From positions 248,001 to 312,000 of the forward strand of contig NZ_FXXL01000007.1 of the NCBI RefSeq assembly GCF_900184685.1: DNA of 64,000 bases, written 5' to 3'. Numbering within the stretch: the first letter of the stretch is position 1; the number at the start of each line of letters is the position of its first letter. The translations under genes were made by a program, and so were the position numbers. Under the pieces are notes generated by a model, which saw nothing but the letters and a program-made list of their open reading frames with translations, did no database searches and had not been told where the DNA came from. Of the stretch, positions 50,140-58,582 are shown piece after piece. The stretch is from Butyricimonas sp. Marseille-P3923. GTDB taxonomy: Bacteria; Bacteroidota; Bacteroidia; Bacteroidales; Marinifilaceae.

Positions 50140-50763
50140 ATGAACAGTAAGAACCTGCAACCTGCGACTTGCCCGAGGCAAACGATCGAAAATTTAGCTT
50201 TCCGTAACCTGCGGCGAGCCAAGGAAATTATTGCGGATACCGGCATCGAGGCTATTTGGCGGTCGGTGGGAGTGGAACCCCGGTTGGTAGGATCGGTAAA
50301 AACGGGTTTATTGGTGAAGCATCTGGATATCGACTTTCACGTCTATTCCAATCCCGTCGTGATTGCCGACAGTTTTGCCGCCATGGCGAAGCTGGCAGAG
50401 CATCCGGCTATCCGGCGGGTGGAATGTATCAATTCATTGGATACCGACGAGCACTGTATCGAGTGGCACGCTTATTACCTCGACCGGGAGGGTGACGAGT
50501 GGCAGATTGACATGATTCATATATTGGGTGGTTCCCGTTATGACGGTTTTTTCGAGCGGATGGCGGAGCGAATCACTCAAGTACTGACACCGGAAACGCG
50601 AGAAGCTATATTGAGGCTGAAACACGAAACTCCCGATGACGAAAAAATCATGGGCGTGGAGTATTATCAGGCAGTCCTTCGGGACGGCGTCCGCACGTAC
50701 ACCGATTTCATGAACTGGCGTAAACGGCATCCAGTCACGGGAGTGGTGGAGTGGATTCCGTGA
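50140..50763 (+). CDS. Nucleotidyltransferase-like protein of unknown function
   Basis: 207 residues. The pattern LVGSVKTGLLVKHLDIDFHV (GS then D-x-D) and a later acidic segment (GDEWQIDMIHIL) fit the minimal nucleotidyltransferase fold. No substrate is evident. The first 12 residues, NSKNLQPATCPRQ, are encoded by a copy of repeat R2, so the N-terminus is repeat-derived or the start is misplaced; no better ATG exists before the motif. The 3' end overlaps the convergent Crp-type gene by 29 bases. Confidence 0.6.
   Translation: MNSKNLQPATCPRQTIENLAFRNLRRAKEIIADTGIEAIWRSVGVEPRLVGSVKTGLLVKHLDIDFHVYSNPVVIADSFAAMAKLAEHPAIRRVECINSLDTDEHCIEWHAYYLDREGDEWQIDMIHILGGSRYDGFFERMAERITQVLTPETREAILRLKHETPDDEKIMGVEYYQAVLRDGVRTYTDFMNWRKRHPVTGVVEWIP
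50152..50181 (+). repeat. Repeat R2-like element with hairpin, inside the 5' end of a gene (copy c)
   Basis: AACCTGCAAC-like units followed by the hairpin TTGCC-cga-GGCAA (50169-50181). Layout and loop length match copies a and b (5-base-pair stem, 3-base loop), but the stem sequence differs again. Confidence 0.55.
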
Positions 50764-51334
50764 GCCGGACCAACTGTGCCCTGATGCGACTGAGGGATTG
50801 AGCCGTGACACCAAGGTACGACGCTATATGCTTCAAGGGAACGGACTGTATGATTTCCGGTTGTTTTTGCAGGAGCATCACGTAGCGTTCGAAAGCGGTG
50901 CGGTTATACGAGTCCAGCCAAGAGATTTCGATTTCCAGCATGAAGTTTTCAAGAATCCTTCGCCCGAGATTTGCCAACTGCACGGAGGAACGGTACAATT
51001 GTTCCAGTTTCTCTTTGGTCAGGCAATAAGCCTCGCTGTCCGTCACGGCTTCCAAGGTCAGACGGGAAGGGATGTTTGCCACGTATCCCCACGTGGAGAA
51101 AGCGATTTCGCCTTCGCCGGCGAACCACAGAGTGGCTTCCGAACCGTCCTTGAACGTGTAAGCACGCCACACGCCGCGGGTGATGATATAAAGGTTGCTG
51201 TTCGATTCCCCCTCGTGGACAATGATATCCTTGTGGGAGAACGTTTGTTCCTCCGCATTCTCCAAGAGTGTCCGTATTTCATGCTCGGTGGCGGACAAAC
51301 GACTCGTTATTATCTGCAAAGTGGTATCTTTCAT
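50735..51334 (-). CDS. Crp/Fnr-family transcriptional regulator
   Basis: 199 residues. A cyclic-nucleotide-binding-like domain (residues 30-130, SHKDIIVHEGESNSNLYII) and a C-terminal helix-turn-helix (LKHIASYLGVTAQSLSRIR) are clear. No Cys cluster for an iron-sulfur sensor is seen, and the ligand is unknown. Its start overlaps the end of the MATE gene by 4 bases (ATGA), so the two are co-transcribed and probably linked in function. The C-terminus overlaps the convergent nucleotidyltransferase-like gene. Confidence 0.9.
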   Translation of the reverse strand: MKDTTLQIITSRLSATEHEIRTLLENAEEQTFSHKDIIVHEGESNSNLYIITRGVWRAYTFKDGSEATLWFAGEGEIAFSTWGYVANIPSRLTLEAVTDSEAYCLTKEKLEQLYRSSVQLANLGRRILENFMLEIEISWLDSYNRTAFERYVMLLQKQPEIIQSVPLKHIASYLGVTAQSLSRIRAQLVRLTESTPPLP

Positions 51335-52680
51335 CTTTTAAAGTGCTGGCGTAAATAGTACGATATGATAATGGCAAAGGTAATCAATTCCGTGAACGGT
51401 ACCGCTAGCCATATCCCTTTTATTCCCCAGAGGAGCGGGAGGCTGACAAAGCACACGGTGATGATAACAATACCCCGGAGAACGGTAAAGAACGTCGCTT
51501 GCTTGAATTTCTCGATGCTCTGGAAATACCCGATACACACGATGTTAAGCGCGAAGAACAGGAAGCCGAGCGCGAAGTAGGGGATGCCCTGTATGGCAAT
51601 TTCCCGCGCGTTACCCGTGCTGCCGAGGAAGAGGGACACCACCGCGGGGCATAGCACGATGGTCACGAGACAAGCCAGAGCCCCGCAAATGATAGCGAAT
51701 TTCAACGAGAGCCGGAATGCCTGCTTCACCCGTATCCATTGTCCCGCACCGTAGTTGTAACTGATGATCGGCTGGGTGGATTGCGCGATGGCGTTGTTTA
51801 CCATGAAAACAATCGGGAACCAGTAGCAGGCAACGCTATACGCCGCCACGCCGTCCTCTCCGAGATAATGGATGAAAACGTAGTTGCCGACGAGCATCAT
51901 GCAGGCAATGGCGGCCTCGTTGAGGAATGCCGAGAAACCCAGTTTTATCATGTACCCGATATTTCTTATCGTCAAGCGTATGCTTTTGAGGGAAAATTTC
52001 GGGCGGTAAAGATACAATACCTTGTTATATTTAAGCAGGTAAACCAGTATCATGATACTCCCGACCACGACCGAGATTACCGAAGCGATGGCGGCTCCCG
52101 CCAAACCGAGCTGCAACGGGAACACGAGGACGTAGTCCAGCACTAGATTTATCGCCGCGGGAACGGCACTACACATCATGGCGAACGTCGGGGAACCGTC
52201 CAGACGAATGACAAACAATCCCACGCTCAATAGCATATTGCAGGCAAGGAAAGGCACGATCCAATTCATGTATTCCAACACGAGAGGCAACAAGAGGTCG
52301 GAACTGCCGAGCAGGTAAGCCATGTCCGTTCTGAATAGCATGACCAAGGCGCACAGCAGAACCGTGATACTTAACGATACGGTAATTGCCTGCGTGATAT
52401 TTATACTGGCAACTTTCACCTTGTTGTGTGCCAAGTGGATGGATGCGACGATAGAAGCTCCGACGCCGAACATAAGACCGATACCCGCCGACAACATGAA
52501 GAACGGGGCAACGATGTTTACCGCCGCGAGTGCGTCGCTCCCCACGCCGCGTCCCACAAATATCCCGTCGATAATCGTGATAGTGGCCGAAAGAACCATC
52601 CCCAACAAGGTGGGAATAAACATCTTGCGAAACAACTTGGGAATATTCATCGTCCCGAAATCAATACTGTCCTGCATCAT
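51331..52680 (-). CDS. MATE family efflux transporter
   Basis: About 449 residues with 12 hydrophobic helices. The early segment PKLFRKMFIPTLLGMVLSAT and FVGRGVGSDALAAVNI are typical of MATE exporters of the DinF/NorM type, which use Na+ or H+ to expel organic cations and drugs. The ATG at 52680 is used; the TTG at 52710 adjoins a TACCTTTG -7 box (52715-52708). It forms a unit with the overlapping Crp-type gene. Confidence 0.9.
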   Translation of the reverse strand: MMQDSIDFGTMNIPKLFRKMFIPTLLGMVLSATITIIDGIFVGRGVGSDALAAVNIVAPFFMLSAGIGLMFGVGASIVASIHLAHNKVKVASINITQAITVSLSITVLLCALVMLFRTDMAYLLGSSDLLLPLVLEYMNWIVPFLACNMLLSVGLFVIRLDGSPTFAMMCSAVPAAINLVLDYVLVFPLQLGLAGAAIASVISVVVGSIMILVYLLKYNKVLYLYRPKFSLKSIRLTIRNIGYMIKLGFSAFLNEAAIACMMLVGNYVFIHYLGEDGVAAYSVACYWFPIVFMVNNAIAQSTQPIISYNYGAGQWIRVKQAFRLSLKFAIICGALACLVTIVLCPAVVSLFLGSTGNAREIAIQGIPYFALGFLFFALNIVCIGYFQSIEKFKQATFFTVLRGIVIITVCFVSLPLLWGIKGIWLAVPFTELITFAIIISYYLRQHFKR

Positions 52681-52707
52681 AATCTTTTCGTTTTTTATTT
52701 CCGGCTG

Positions 52708-52715
52708 CAAAGGTA
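52708..52715 (-). promoter_or_regulatory. -7 box of the MATE/Crp operon
   Basis: TACCTTTG on the minus strand, 27 bases before the ATG. The -33 region (CTTTTCC) is a poor match. Confidence 0.5.
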
Positions 52716-52770
52716 CGGCTATGATCTTTGGGAAAAGTTACCTTTATGGTAAAAAAGCGGGGAAAATATA

Positions 52771-52917
52771 TTTAGTTCATAAAGTTTATAAAGTTCATAA
52801 GGTTTATAAAGTTCGTAGACCCCCGCGGGGTGCTTTGTTTGCGGCAACTCAAACTGCCGATTAGCATTGTCCGAAGGACATCCGTTACTTTATAAACCTT
52901 ATGAACTTTATAAACTC
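52771..52917. repeat. Intergenic inverted repeat (family R1, copy d)
   Basis: Left arm 52771-52819 with four RGTTYATAA units, right arm 52885-52917 in reverse complement. The loop has TGTCC-gaa-GGACA (52868-52880) and GCGGC/GCCG pairings and resembles, in reverse complement, the loop of copy a at 2904. The right arm supplies the last codon and stop of the next gene. Confidence 0.8.
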
Positions 52918-53969
52918 AATGAAAAGTCCGCCTTTAGTTTGGCGATAACTTCTTTCACGCTGCTGATCTTATTCGCCAAGTAGGCGTTCTGACCGGCGAA
53001 AGCGTATCCTTCCTTTAGGTTTCCGATTGCAGCATTGTAAAGCGCCTTGATAATGCAGTAAGGGCTTTTGGTGTAGTCGCAAGTTTTGATGCAATGGAAA
53101 GGACAGGATTTAGGTTTCTTTTTACCCTCGGCAATGTCCCGGATAAACTCCCCGTCGAAAGCACGACCGGGCATTCCTACCGGACTTTGAATGATGCGAA
53201 CGTCTTTTTTATCCGAGTGAATGTACACTTCTTTAAATTCCGTGGAGGCATCGCACTCTTCCGTGGGTACGAAGATGGAACCCATTTGTGCTGCCGAGGC
53301 GCCGAGTTTCAAGAACCGGGCAATGTCTTTTCCGGTGGATATACCCCCGGCGGCAATAACCGGAATGTTTTTCTGTTCGGCGTAACTTTTCGCTATTTCC
53401 ACTACTTCCGGGATCAAATGTTCGAGAGAGTAATTTTCATCCTCGATTTGTTCCTTTTTGAAACCCAAGTGTCCGCCGGCTTTCGGACCTTCCACCACGA
53501 GTGCATCGGGAAGATAGTTGTAATTCGTCAACCATTTTTCGCAAATCAGCTTTGCTGCCCGTGCCGAGGATACGATGGGTACCAGCATGGTTTTGCTGTC
53601 CTTTGTCAAGAATGACGGGAGATTCAACGGAAGCCCCGCCCCGGCAAAGATAACGTCGGCTTTCTCCGCGATAGCCGTCCGCACCATATCCGAAAAGTTG
53701 GAAAGGGCTACCATGATATTCACGCCGATAACACCGTATGTTTTTTCACGGGCTTTCCGAAGTTCCTCGCTAAGCCCGTAAATGCATTTTTCCAGATAAT
53801 TCCCTTTGAATTGAGGGTAAAGGAGTCCTAATCCCGCTGCCGAGATAACTCCGACTCCGCCTTCGTTAGCCACGGCGGAAGCCAGTTTGTTCAATGATAC
53901 ACCGACACCCATACCGCCCTGTATAATAGGCAGCTTGATCTCGTATTTACCAATAAAAAATGATTTCAT
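52908..53969 (-). CDS. Nitronate monooxygenase-like FMN enzyme
   Basis: About 353 residues of the NPD/2-nitropropane dioxygenase-like family. The FMN-binding start is PIIQGGMGVGVS, with GGVGVISAAGLG soon after, and the phosphate-binding part is VIAAGGISTGKDIARFLKLGA. Cys-rich residues near 290-315 (CPFHCIKTCDYTKSPYC) look like an iron-sulfur or zinc patch present in this Bacteroidota/clostridial subgroup. The substrate is unknown. ATGs at 53996 and 53969 are both possible; the second (MKSFFIGKYE) fits the family start better. Confidence 0.82.
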   Translation of the reverse strand: MKSFFIGKYEIKLPIIQGGMGVGVSLNKLASAVANEGGVGVISAAGLGLLYPQFKGNYLEKCIYGLSEELRKAREKTYGVIGVNIMVALSNFSDMVRTAIAEKADVIFAGAGLPLNLPSFLTKDSKTMLVPIVSSARAAKLICEKWLTNYNYLPDALVVEGPKAGGHLGFKKEQIEDENYSLEHLIPEVVEIAKSYAEQKNIPVIAAGGISTGKDIARFLKLGASAAQMGSIFVPTEECDASTEFKEVYIHSDKKDVRIIQSPVGMPGRAFDGEFIRDIAEGKKKPKSCPFHCIKTCDYTKSPYCIIKALYNAAIGNLKEGYAFAGQNAYLANKISSVKEVIAKLKADFSLSL

Positions 53970-53996
53970 TTTTACAACATCGTTGATATTTAACAT

Positions 53997-54319
53997 GTGC
54001 CCTTTTCAGTCCGCACGACAGTTTTTTGGGGCTATTACTAACAAAACAAGGAAAGTTATACTGGTCTGATTCAACGATGAAAAAAGAGCGGATGTCACCA
54101 GTCCGACAAAAATACATACGATAACGATCAGAATAAACTTACACTGTTCACGGTGTAAAGGTAATAATAAATTTATGAAATATACTAGCTTTAGGCTAAA
54201 TAAGTTGATGAGGGTACACGGGAAAACGGTATAAATTCACTACATTTGGACTTTATAACATGGATAGTAGATCGATACAATTGCAACCGGTTGATTGATA
54301 ATATCTAATTTGAAGCGAG
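53997..54319. other. Intergenic region, mostly featureless
   Basis: About 320 bases between divergent genes. A short stem TTACAC/GTGTAA is near 54150 and a TACATTTG box at 54241-54248 may serve the next gene. ACTGGT and ACCAGT flank a 30-base stretch near 54060-54103. No gene was found. Confidence 0.45.
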
Positions 54320-55075
54320 ATGCACATGAATACTGATTTTGTAAACTTAACAACAGAGAACCTGACCAACGAGCATTTATGCTGCATCATCCGCAGTAAA
54401 AAGCCCCATCAGGGTATTGACGCCAAACGACAATGGCTCTCGGACAGGCTGAGTGAAGGTCATGTCTTTAGAAAATTGAACGCGAAGGCTACGGTTTTTA
54501 TTGAATACGCTCCTCTTGAAACTGCTTGGGTTCCCGTGATTGGAAACAATTATTATTACGTCTATTGCTTGTGGGTTCTTGGTAGTGATAAGGGAAAAGG
54601 GTATGGAAAATTACTGATGGAGTATTGTTTGGCTGATGCCAAAGAGAAAGGTAAATCTGGCATTTGTATGCTCGGGGCAAAGAAGCAAAAATCTTGGCTT
54701 TCCGACCAATCATTTGCGAAGAAATTCGGCTTCGAGATTGTTGATGCTACCGATGATGGATATGAATTGCTTGCACTTTCTTTTGACGGAACAATACCGG
54801 CGTTCGCGCCAAATGCCAAAAAGCAGAAGATTGAAAGCAACGTGCTGACAATTTATTACGATATGCAATGTCCCTATATCTATCAAAAAATCGAGCTCAT
54901 AAAACAATATTGTGAAACGAACAACGTTCCCGTGTCTTTAATTCAAGTGGATACGTTGCAAAAAGCAAAGGAATTACCTTGCGTTTTCAATAACTGGGGA
55001 GTGTTTTATAAAGGAAATTTCGAGACAGTGAATTTACTGGATGTCAGCTATTTGGAGAGAATTCTCAAAAAATGA
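54320..55075 (+). CDS. GNAT N-acetyltransferase with YoaP domain
   Basis: 251 residues. The acetyl-CoA-binding loop is GSDKGKGYGKLLMEYCLADA (about residues 85-105). After the GNAT domain, residues 170-250 (LTIYYDMQCPYIYQKIELIK, then CVFNNWGVFYKGNFE) match the YoaP C-terminal domain with a Cys-x-Tyr active-site-like motif of thioredoxin-fold type. The substrate is unknown. MHM at the start leaves the second ATG (MNTDFV) as an alternative. It is monocistronic, followed by a terminator shared with the tRNA genes. Confidence 0.85.
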   Translation: MHMNTDFVNLTTENLTNEHLCCIIRSKKPHQGIDAKRQWLSDRLSEGHVFRKLNAKATVFIEYAPLETAWVPVIGNNYYYVYCLWVLGSDKGKGYGKLLMEYCLADAKEKGKSGICMLGAKKQKSWLSDQSFAKKFGFEIVDATDDGYELLALSFDGTIPAFAPNAKKQKIESNVLTIYYDMQCPYIYQKIELIKQYCETNNVPVSLIQVDTLQKAKELPCVFNNWGVFYKGNFETVNLLDVSYLERILKK

Positions 55076-55126
55076 AATTATCATTTTAGCTTTTCCTCGT
55101 TGATAATCGTCATGTAGTTAAAAGCA

Positions 55127-55160
55127 AAAAGTCTGTAAATTATATGATTTACAGACTTTT
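55127..55160. terminator. Bidirectional terminator (acetyltransferase and tRNA-Asp genes)
   Basis: A 14-base-pair stem, AAAAGTCTGTAAAT (55127-55140) and ATTTACAGACTTTT (55147-55160), loop TATATG. Confidence 0.85.
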
Positions 55161-55161
55161 G

Positions 55162-55235
55162 CGGTCTGGACGGGACTCGAACCCGCGACCCCATGCGTGA
55201 CAGGCATGTATTCTAACCAGCTGAACTACCAGACC
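55162..55235 (-). tRNA. tRNA-Asp (anticodon GTC), copy 1
   Basis: Cloverleaf with acceptor GGTCTGG/CCAGACC, anticodon loop CTGTCAC and T-arm GGTTCGAGTCC; discriminator G, CCA not encoded. Identical to the next copy except in the acceptor stem. Confidence 0.95.
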
Positions 55236-55263
55236 AAGTAGTTTTTTCTTCAATAATGAAAGG

Positions 55264-55337
55264 CGGTTCGGACGGGACTCGAACCCGCGACCCCATGCGT
55301 GACAGGCATGTATTCTAACCAGCTGAACTACCGAACC
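55264..55337 (-). tRNA. tRNA-Asp (anticodon GTC), copy 2
   Basis: Cloverleaf with acceptor GGTTCGG/CCGAACC; the rest matches copy 1 base for base. The two genes are 28 bases apart on the minus strand, with this one transcribed first. Confidence 0.95.
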
Positions 55338-55585
55338 TTTTTTTGCATCAAACAACCGCTGTTGTTCTCAATTGCGGTGCAAAGATAGGTAGTTTTTCTT
55401 ATTCTGCAACATTTTGATGCCGAAAAATAGAAAAAAAATGCGATTTCACTAAAGTTTGAGCGTTTCGGAACGCTTATGGATAAAGGAATACAGGATATTC
55501 TTGTTGAGAATGAAATGGTTAAATGTAAAAGTGATAAATCAGCTCTAAAATTTCAGTTTCAGTGATTGGAGTTTAAATTTTTCCT

Positions 55586-55593
55586 TATATTTG
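55586..55593 (+). promoter_or_regulatory. -7 box of gcvH
   Basis: TATATTTG, 42 bases before the gcvH start. A TTG 17 bases upstream is closer than the usual 19-21. Confidence 0.5.
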
Positions 55594-55635
55594 TGCCTCA
55601 TAATAATTGTCAAATTTAAATTAACTTATAAGATA

Positions 55636-56010
55636 ATGAACGTACCTGCAGAATTAAAGTACACTAAAGAACACGAATGGATTCGTGTTGAAGGTGAAGA
55701 AGCATATGTTGGTATTACTGACTATGCACAAAGTCAATTAGGTGATATCGTGTTTGTTGAGGTTGAAACAGAAGGTGATGAGCTGGAAGCTGGTGATACT
55801 TTCGGAACTATCGAGGCTGTAAAGACCGTATCAGACTTGTATTTGCCTGTTTCCGGAGAAGTTTTAGAATTTAACTCAGAACTGGAAGACCAACCTGATT
55901 TGGTAAATAAAGACCCGTATGGAAAGGGTTGGATTATCAAAATAAAGATTAGTGACGAAGCACAATTAGACGGTTTGTTGAGCGCTGACGCTTATAAGGC
56001 ATCTATCTAA
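55636..56010 (+). CDS. gcvH: Glycine cleavage system H protein
   Basis: 124 residues. The opening [20 protein letters not shown] and the lipoyl site [15 protein letters not shown] (K63) are characteristic. It carries the aminomethyl group between the P and T proteins in glycine decarboxylation. The other gcv genes are not in the window. The ATG at 55636 is preferred to an upstream in-frame TTG. The sequence is AT-rich and has its own -7 box and terminator, so it is an isolated unit. Confidence 0.95.
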   Translation: MNVPAELKYTKEHEWIRVEGEEAYVGITDYAQSQLGDIVFVEVETEGDELEAGDTFGTIEAVKTVSDLYLPVSGEVLEFNSELEDQPDLVNKDPYGKGWIIKIKISDEAQLDGLLSADAYKASI

Positions 56011-56026
56011 TTTTTTTGATAAGACA

Positions 56027-56076
56027 AGGACTGTATGCGTTATCTCTTTTGGGGTAATGGATACAGTCTTTTTTTA
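56027..56076 (+). terminator. Terminator after gcvH
   Basis: GACTGTAT (56029-56036) pairs with ATACAGTC (56061-56068), with inner pairing in the 24-base loop, then seven T's. Confidence 0.75.
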
Positions 56077-56136
56077 TTTCGTGATTTGATGATTTATGAT
56101 TTTAACGGTTGAAGGTTGAGTTGGTAATGTGTGACA

Positions 56137-56164
56137 TTTTCAATTTTCAATTTTCAATTTTCAA
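56137..56164 (+). repeat. Tandem heptamer TTTTCAA (four copies)
   Basis: Four perfect 7-base units end 9 bases before the glmM start codon. Two units of the same repeat, also followed by TTG, lie at 36099-36112 inside the 3' end of the aldo/keto reductase gene. Confidence 0.7.
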
Positions 56165-56173
56165 TTGCTTGTT

Positions 56174-57556
56174 ATGACTTTAATAAAATCTATATCCGGT
56201 ATTCGCGGCACGGTTGGGGGACAACCGGGAGATAATCTCACTCCGTTGGATATCGTGAAATTTGTTTCTGCGTATGCCACTTGGCTAAAAATCGGTGCCG
56301 GGAAAGAGAAGGCGAAGATAGTGTTGGGACGCGATGCCCGTATTTCCGGTGATATGTACGCTAAACTCGTGGAAGCCACTTTGTGCGGCTTGGGGCATGA
56401 CGTGGTGAATATCGGGTTGGCGACCACGCCGACAACGGAAATTGCCGTGACGGCTGAAGGGGCAGACGGGGGAATTATCTTGACCGCGAGCCATAACCCG
56501 AGACAATGGAATGCTTTGAAATTGTTGAATAACCGGGGTGAATTTTTGTCTGCCGAGGATGGGGCACAAATTCTTCAGATGGCAGAAAAAGAGTCGTTCG
56601 AGTATGCCGAGGTGGATGATTTGGGAACGGTTACTTGTAAAGATTACACGGACTACCATATCCGGCATGTGCTGGATTTGAAATTAGTAAATCCGGAAGC
56701 TATTGCCAAAGCTAACTTGAAAGTGGTGGTAGATGCCGTGAATTCGGTCGGGGGAACGGTGATTCCCGCTTTGTTACGTGCCTTGGGCGTGAAAGAAGTG
56801 GTGGAATTGAATTGTGAACCTACCGGGCATTTCAGTCATAACCCGGAACCGATACCGGAGAATCTGACCCAGATATCGGAAAAGATCAAAGAATGTGGTG
56901 CAGACCTTGGAATCGTGGTAGACCCGGATGTGGATCGTCTCGCGTTGGTTTGCGAGAACGGGGAGATGTTCGTGGAGGAGTACACGCTGGTTGCTGTTGC
57001 CGATTACGTGTTGAAGCATACCCCCGGAAACACGGTATCCAATCTCTCTTCCTCCCGTGCGTTGCGTGACGTGACGCTGGCTCACGGGCAGAGTTACAGT
57101 GCCGCTGCCGTTGGAGAAGTGAACGTGGTCGCCAAAATGAAAGAAACACATACCGTGATCGGTGGTGAGGGTAACGGAGGAGTCATTTACCCGGAAAGTC
57201 ATTACGGACGTGATGCCTTGGTGGGTGTTGGTCTGTTCCTTTCTCATTTCGTGGCGGAGGGAAAGACAATGACAGCATTGAAGGCTACCTACCCCCAATA
57301 TTTTATCTCCAAGAATAAATTGACTCTTTCTCCCGACATGAATGTCGATAAGATTCTGGAAGGGTTGAAGCAAAAATACGCTTCGGAAGAGATTACCGAT
57401 ATTGATGGCGTGAAAATCGATTTCAAAGACGGGTGGGTACACTTGCGGAAGTCTAATACGGAACCGATTATCCGTATTTATTCCGAGTCAAAAGACGAAG
57501 CTGCCGCCAATCAATTGGCAGAAGAAGTGATAAAGGTTGCACAGAGTTTGTGCTAA
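56174..57556 (+). CDS. glmM: Phosphoglucosamine mutase
   Basis: 460 residues of the alpha-D-phosphohexomutase family. The active-site Ser is in ILTASHNP (S106), the metal-binding loop is VDPDVDRLALV, the sugar-binding loop is GEGNGGVIYP and the phosphate-binding loop is RKSNTEPIIRI. Length and the start (MTLIKSISGIRGTVGG) fit Bacteroidota GlmM, which converts GlcN-6-P to GlcN-1-P for UDP-GlcNAc synthesis; phosphomannomutase activity is the alternative. The ATG at 56174 was chosen over an upstream TTG. Confidence 0.88.
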   Translation: MTLIKSISGIRGTVGGQPGDNLTPLDIVKFVSAYATWLKIGAGKEKAKIVLGRDARISGDMYAKLVEATLCGLGHDVVNIGLATTPTTEIAVTAEGADGGIILTASHNPRQWNALKLLNNRGEFLSAEDGAQILQMAEKESFEYAEVDDLGTVTCKDYTDYHIRHVLDLKLVNPEAIAKANLKVVVDAVNSVGGTVIPALLRALGVKEVVELNCEPTGHFSHNPEPIPENLTQISEKIKECGADLGIVVDPDVDRLALVCENGEMFVEEYTLVAVADYVLKHTPGNTVSNLSSSRALRDVTLAHGQSYSAAAVGEVNVVAKMKETHTVIGGEGNGGVIYPESHYGRDALVGVGLFLSHFVAEGKTMTALKATYPQYFISKNKLTLSPDMNVDKILEGLKQKYASEEITDIDGVKIDFKDGWVHLRKSNTEPIIRIYSESKDEAAANQLAEEVIKVAQSLC

Positions 57557-57560
57557 ACAA

Positions 57561-57588
57561 CAAAGGGGAGTTCGATGACTCCCCTTTG
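57561..57588. terminator. Bidirectional terminator after glmM
   Basis: CAAAGGGGAGT (57561-57571) and ACTCCCCTTTG (57578-57588), six-base loop, between convergent genes. Confidence 0.85.
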
Positions 57589-57593
57589 TATAT

Positions 57594-58571
57594 TTATTCT
57601 GTTCCGCCTACACAATGTAAATCAATACCATATTCGGCAAAAGTTTTAATAAGGTAGTCGCATTTCTTTTGGATTGGCGGGTTATTCACGTAAATTGGGT
57701 TAGCGTGTAATTCGCTTTTGGTTTGAGAGAAGATGAATTCAATAAACGAGAATAAATCATGTACTTTATCTGTCGGAGCACTCCAGTAATATGGTTCCCA
57801 AAAATACCAATACGTACCGTATTCCAAAAATCCTAATTTGTACATATCTTCTTCTTTATACCATTTGTTATCGGAAGAATACGCATTGGTTACTCCTTTT
57901 TGGGCAGCGCTTTCTTCAACCAAGGAATAGGACGCACAAGTATTTATAATGTTGCCGTAGTCTATTTTAGACATAATGTCATTAAAGGGTTGCATTAAGA
58001 ATAAAATGAACGTGCGATTGATCGCTATTTTCAATCTTTCCCGATATTTGGGTTTACTGATTCTTTGTCCGAATTGTTTATCCACGAGTGGCAAAGTAAT
58101 ATGGTCAATTCCTCGTACCATAATTCCCCGTTGAAAATAATAGCTACCATAGCTGATAGTATCCCATAAAGGTACATAGTTGCCTTTCGTGTATAATTTC
58201 CCTGCCATCAGGATTTTAGAGGGGAACAATTCTTTTTTTACTTTATCCGGGTACAAATCAAAAAAGTCTTCTTTCAAAAATTGTACTGCTGCTGCAATCC
58301 CTTCTTCATCCGCCTCGGCTTTTATATCATAGTCTGCATTTTTTATAATTTGATAATTCAGGTCCGGATTTGTAAATTTGTATAATACAGATGTCCCGTA
58401 TTTAGCATACCATTCCACTATTTGATTATCAAAATCATGGTCTCCTTGCGGGATGTCGAATCGGGTTTCTTTTTTGTCGGGGATCACCAGATTATCTTCA
58501 TCACTGCAAGAATCAAGAGTAAAAAGGAATATAGCCCCTAATATCAGTATGTATGCATTTATTTTTTTCAT
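57594..58571 (-). CDS. Zinc-binding metallopeptidase-like lipoprotein with degenerate active site
   Basis: 325 residues with lipobox LDSC (C22). Overall layout resembles the putative zinc-binding metallopeptidases (Peptidase_Mx1) found with SusC/SusD: an early FDNQIVEWYAKYG, then a long loop, then a helix where HHEFxHxxH is expected. Here that helix reads FLMQPFNDIMSK (Q194-D198), without His or Glu. The later ligand region also lacks the expected Glu. It is thus probably non-catalytic, perhaps a surface binding protein. It lies 11 bases after SusD in the same operon. The family assignment is moderate. Confidence 0.55.
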   Translation of the reverse strand: MKKINAYILILGAIFLFTLDSCSDEDNLVIPDKKETRFDIPQGDHDFDNQIVEWYAKYGTSVLYKFTNPDLNYQIIKNADYDIKAEADEEGIAAAVQFLKEDFFDLYPDKVKKELFPSKILMAGKLYTKGNYVPLWDTISYGSYYFQRGIMVRGIDHITLPLVDKQFGQRISKPKYRERLKIAINRTFILFLMQPFNDIMSKIDYGNIINTCASYSLVEESAAQKGVTNAYSSDNKWYKEEDMYKLGFLEYGTYWYFWEPYYWSAPTDKVHDLFSFIEFIFSQTKSELHANPIYVNNPPIQKKCDYLIKTFAEYGIDLHCVGGTE

Positions 58572-58582
58572 GATATTTCGTT

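Noticed and set aside
55149-55355. Repetitive frame with two copies of the same 30-residue stretch
   Set aside because: It is the antisense reading of the two tRNA-Asp genes.
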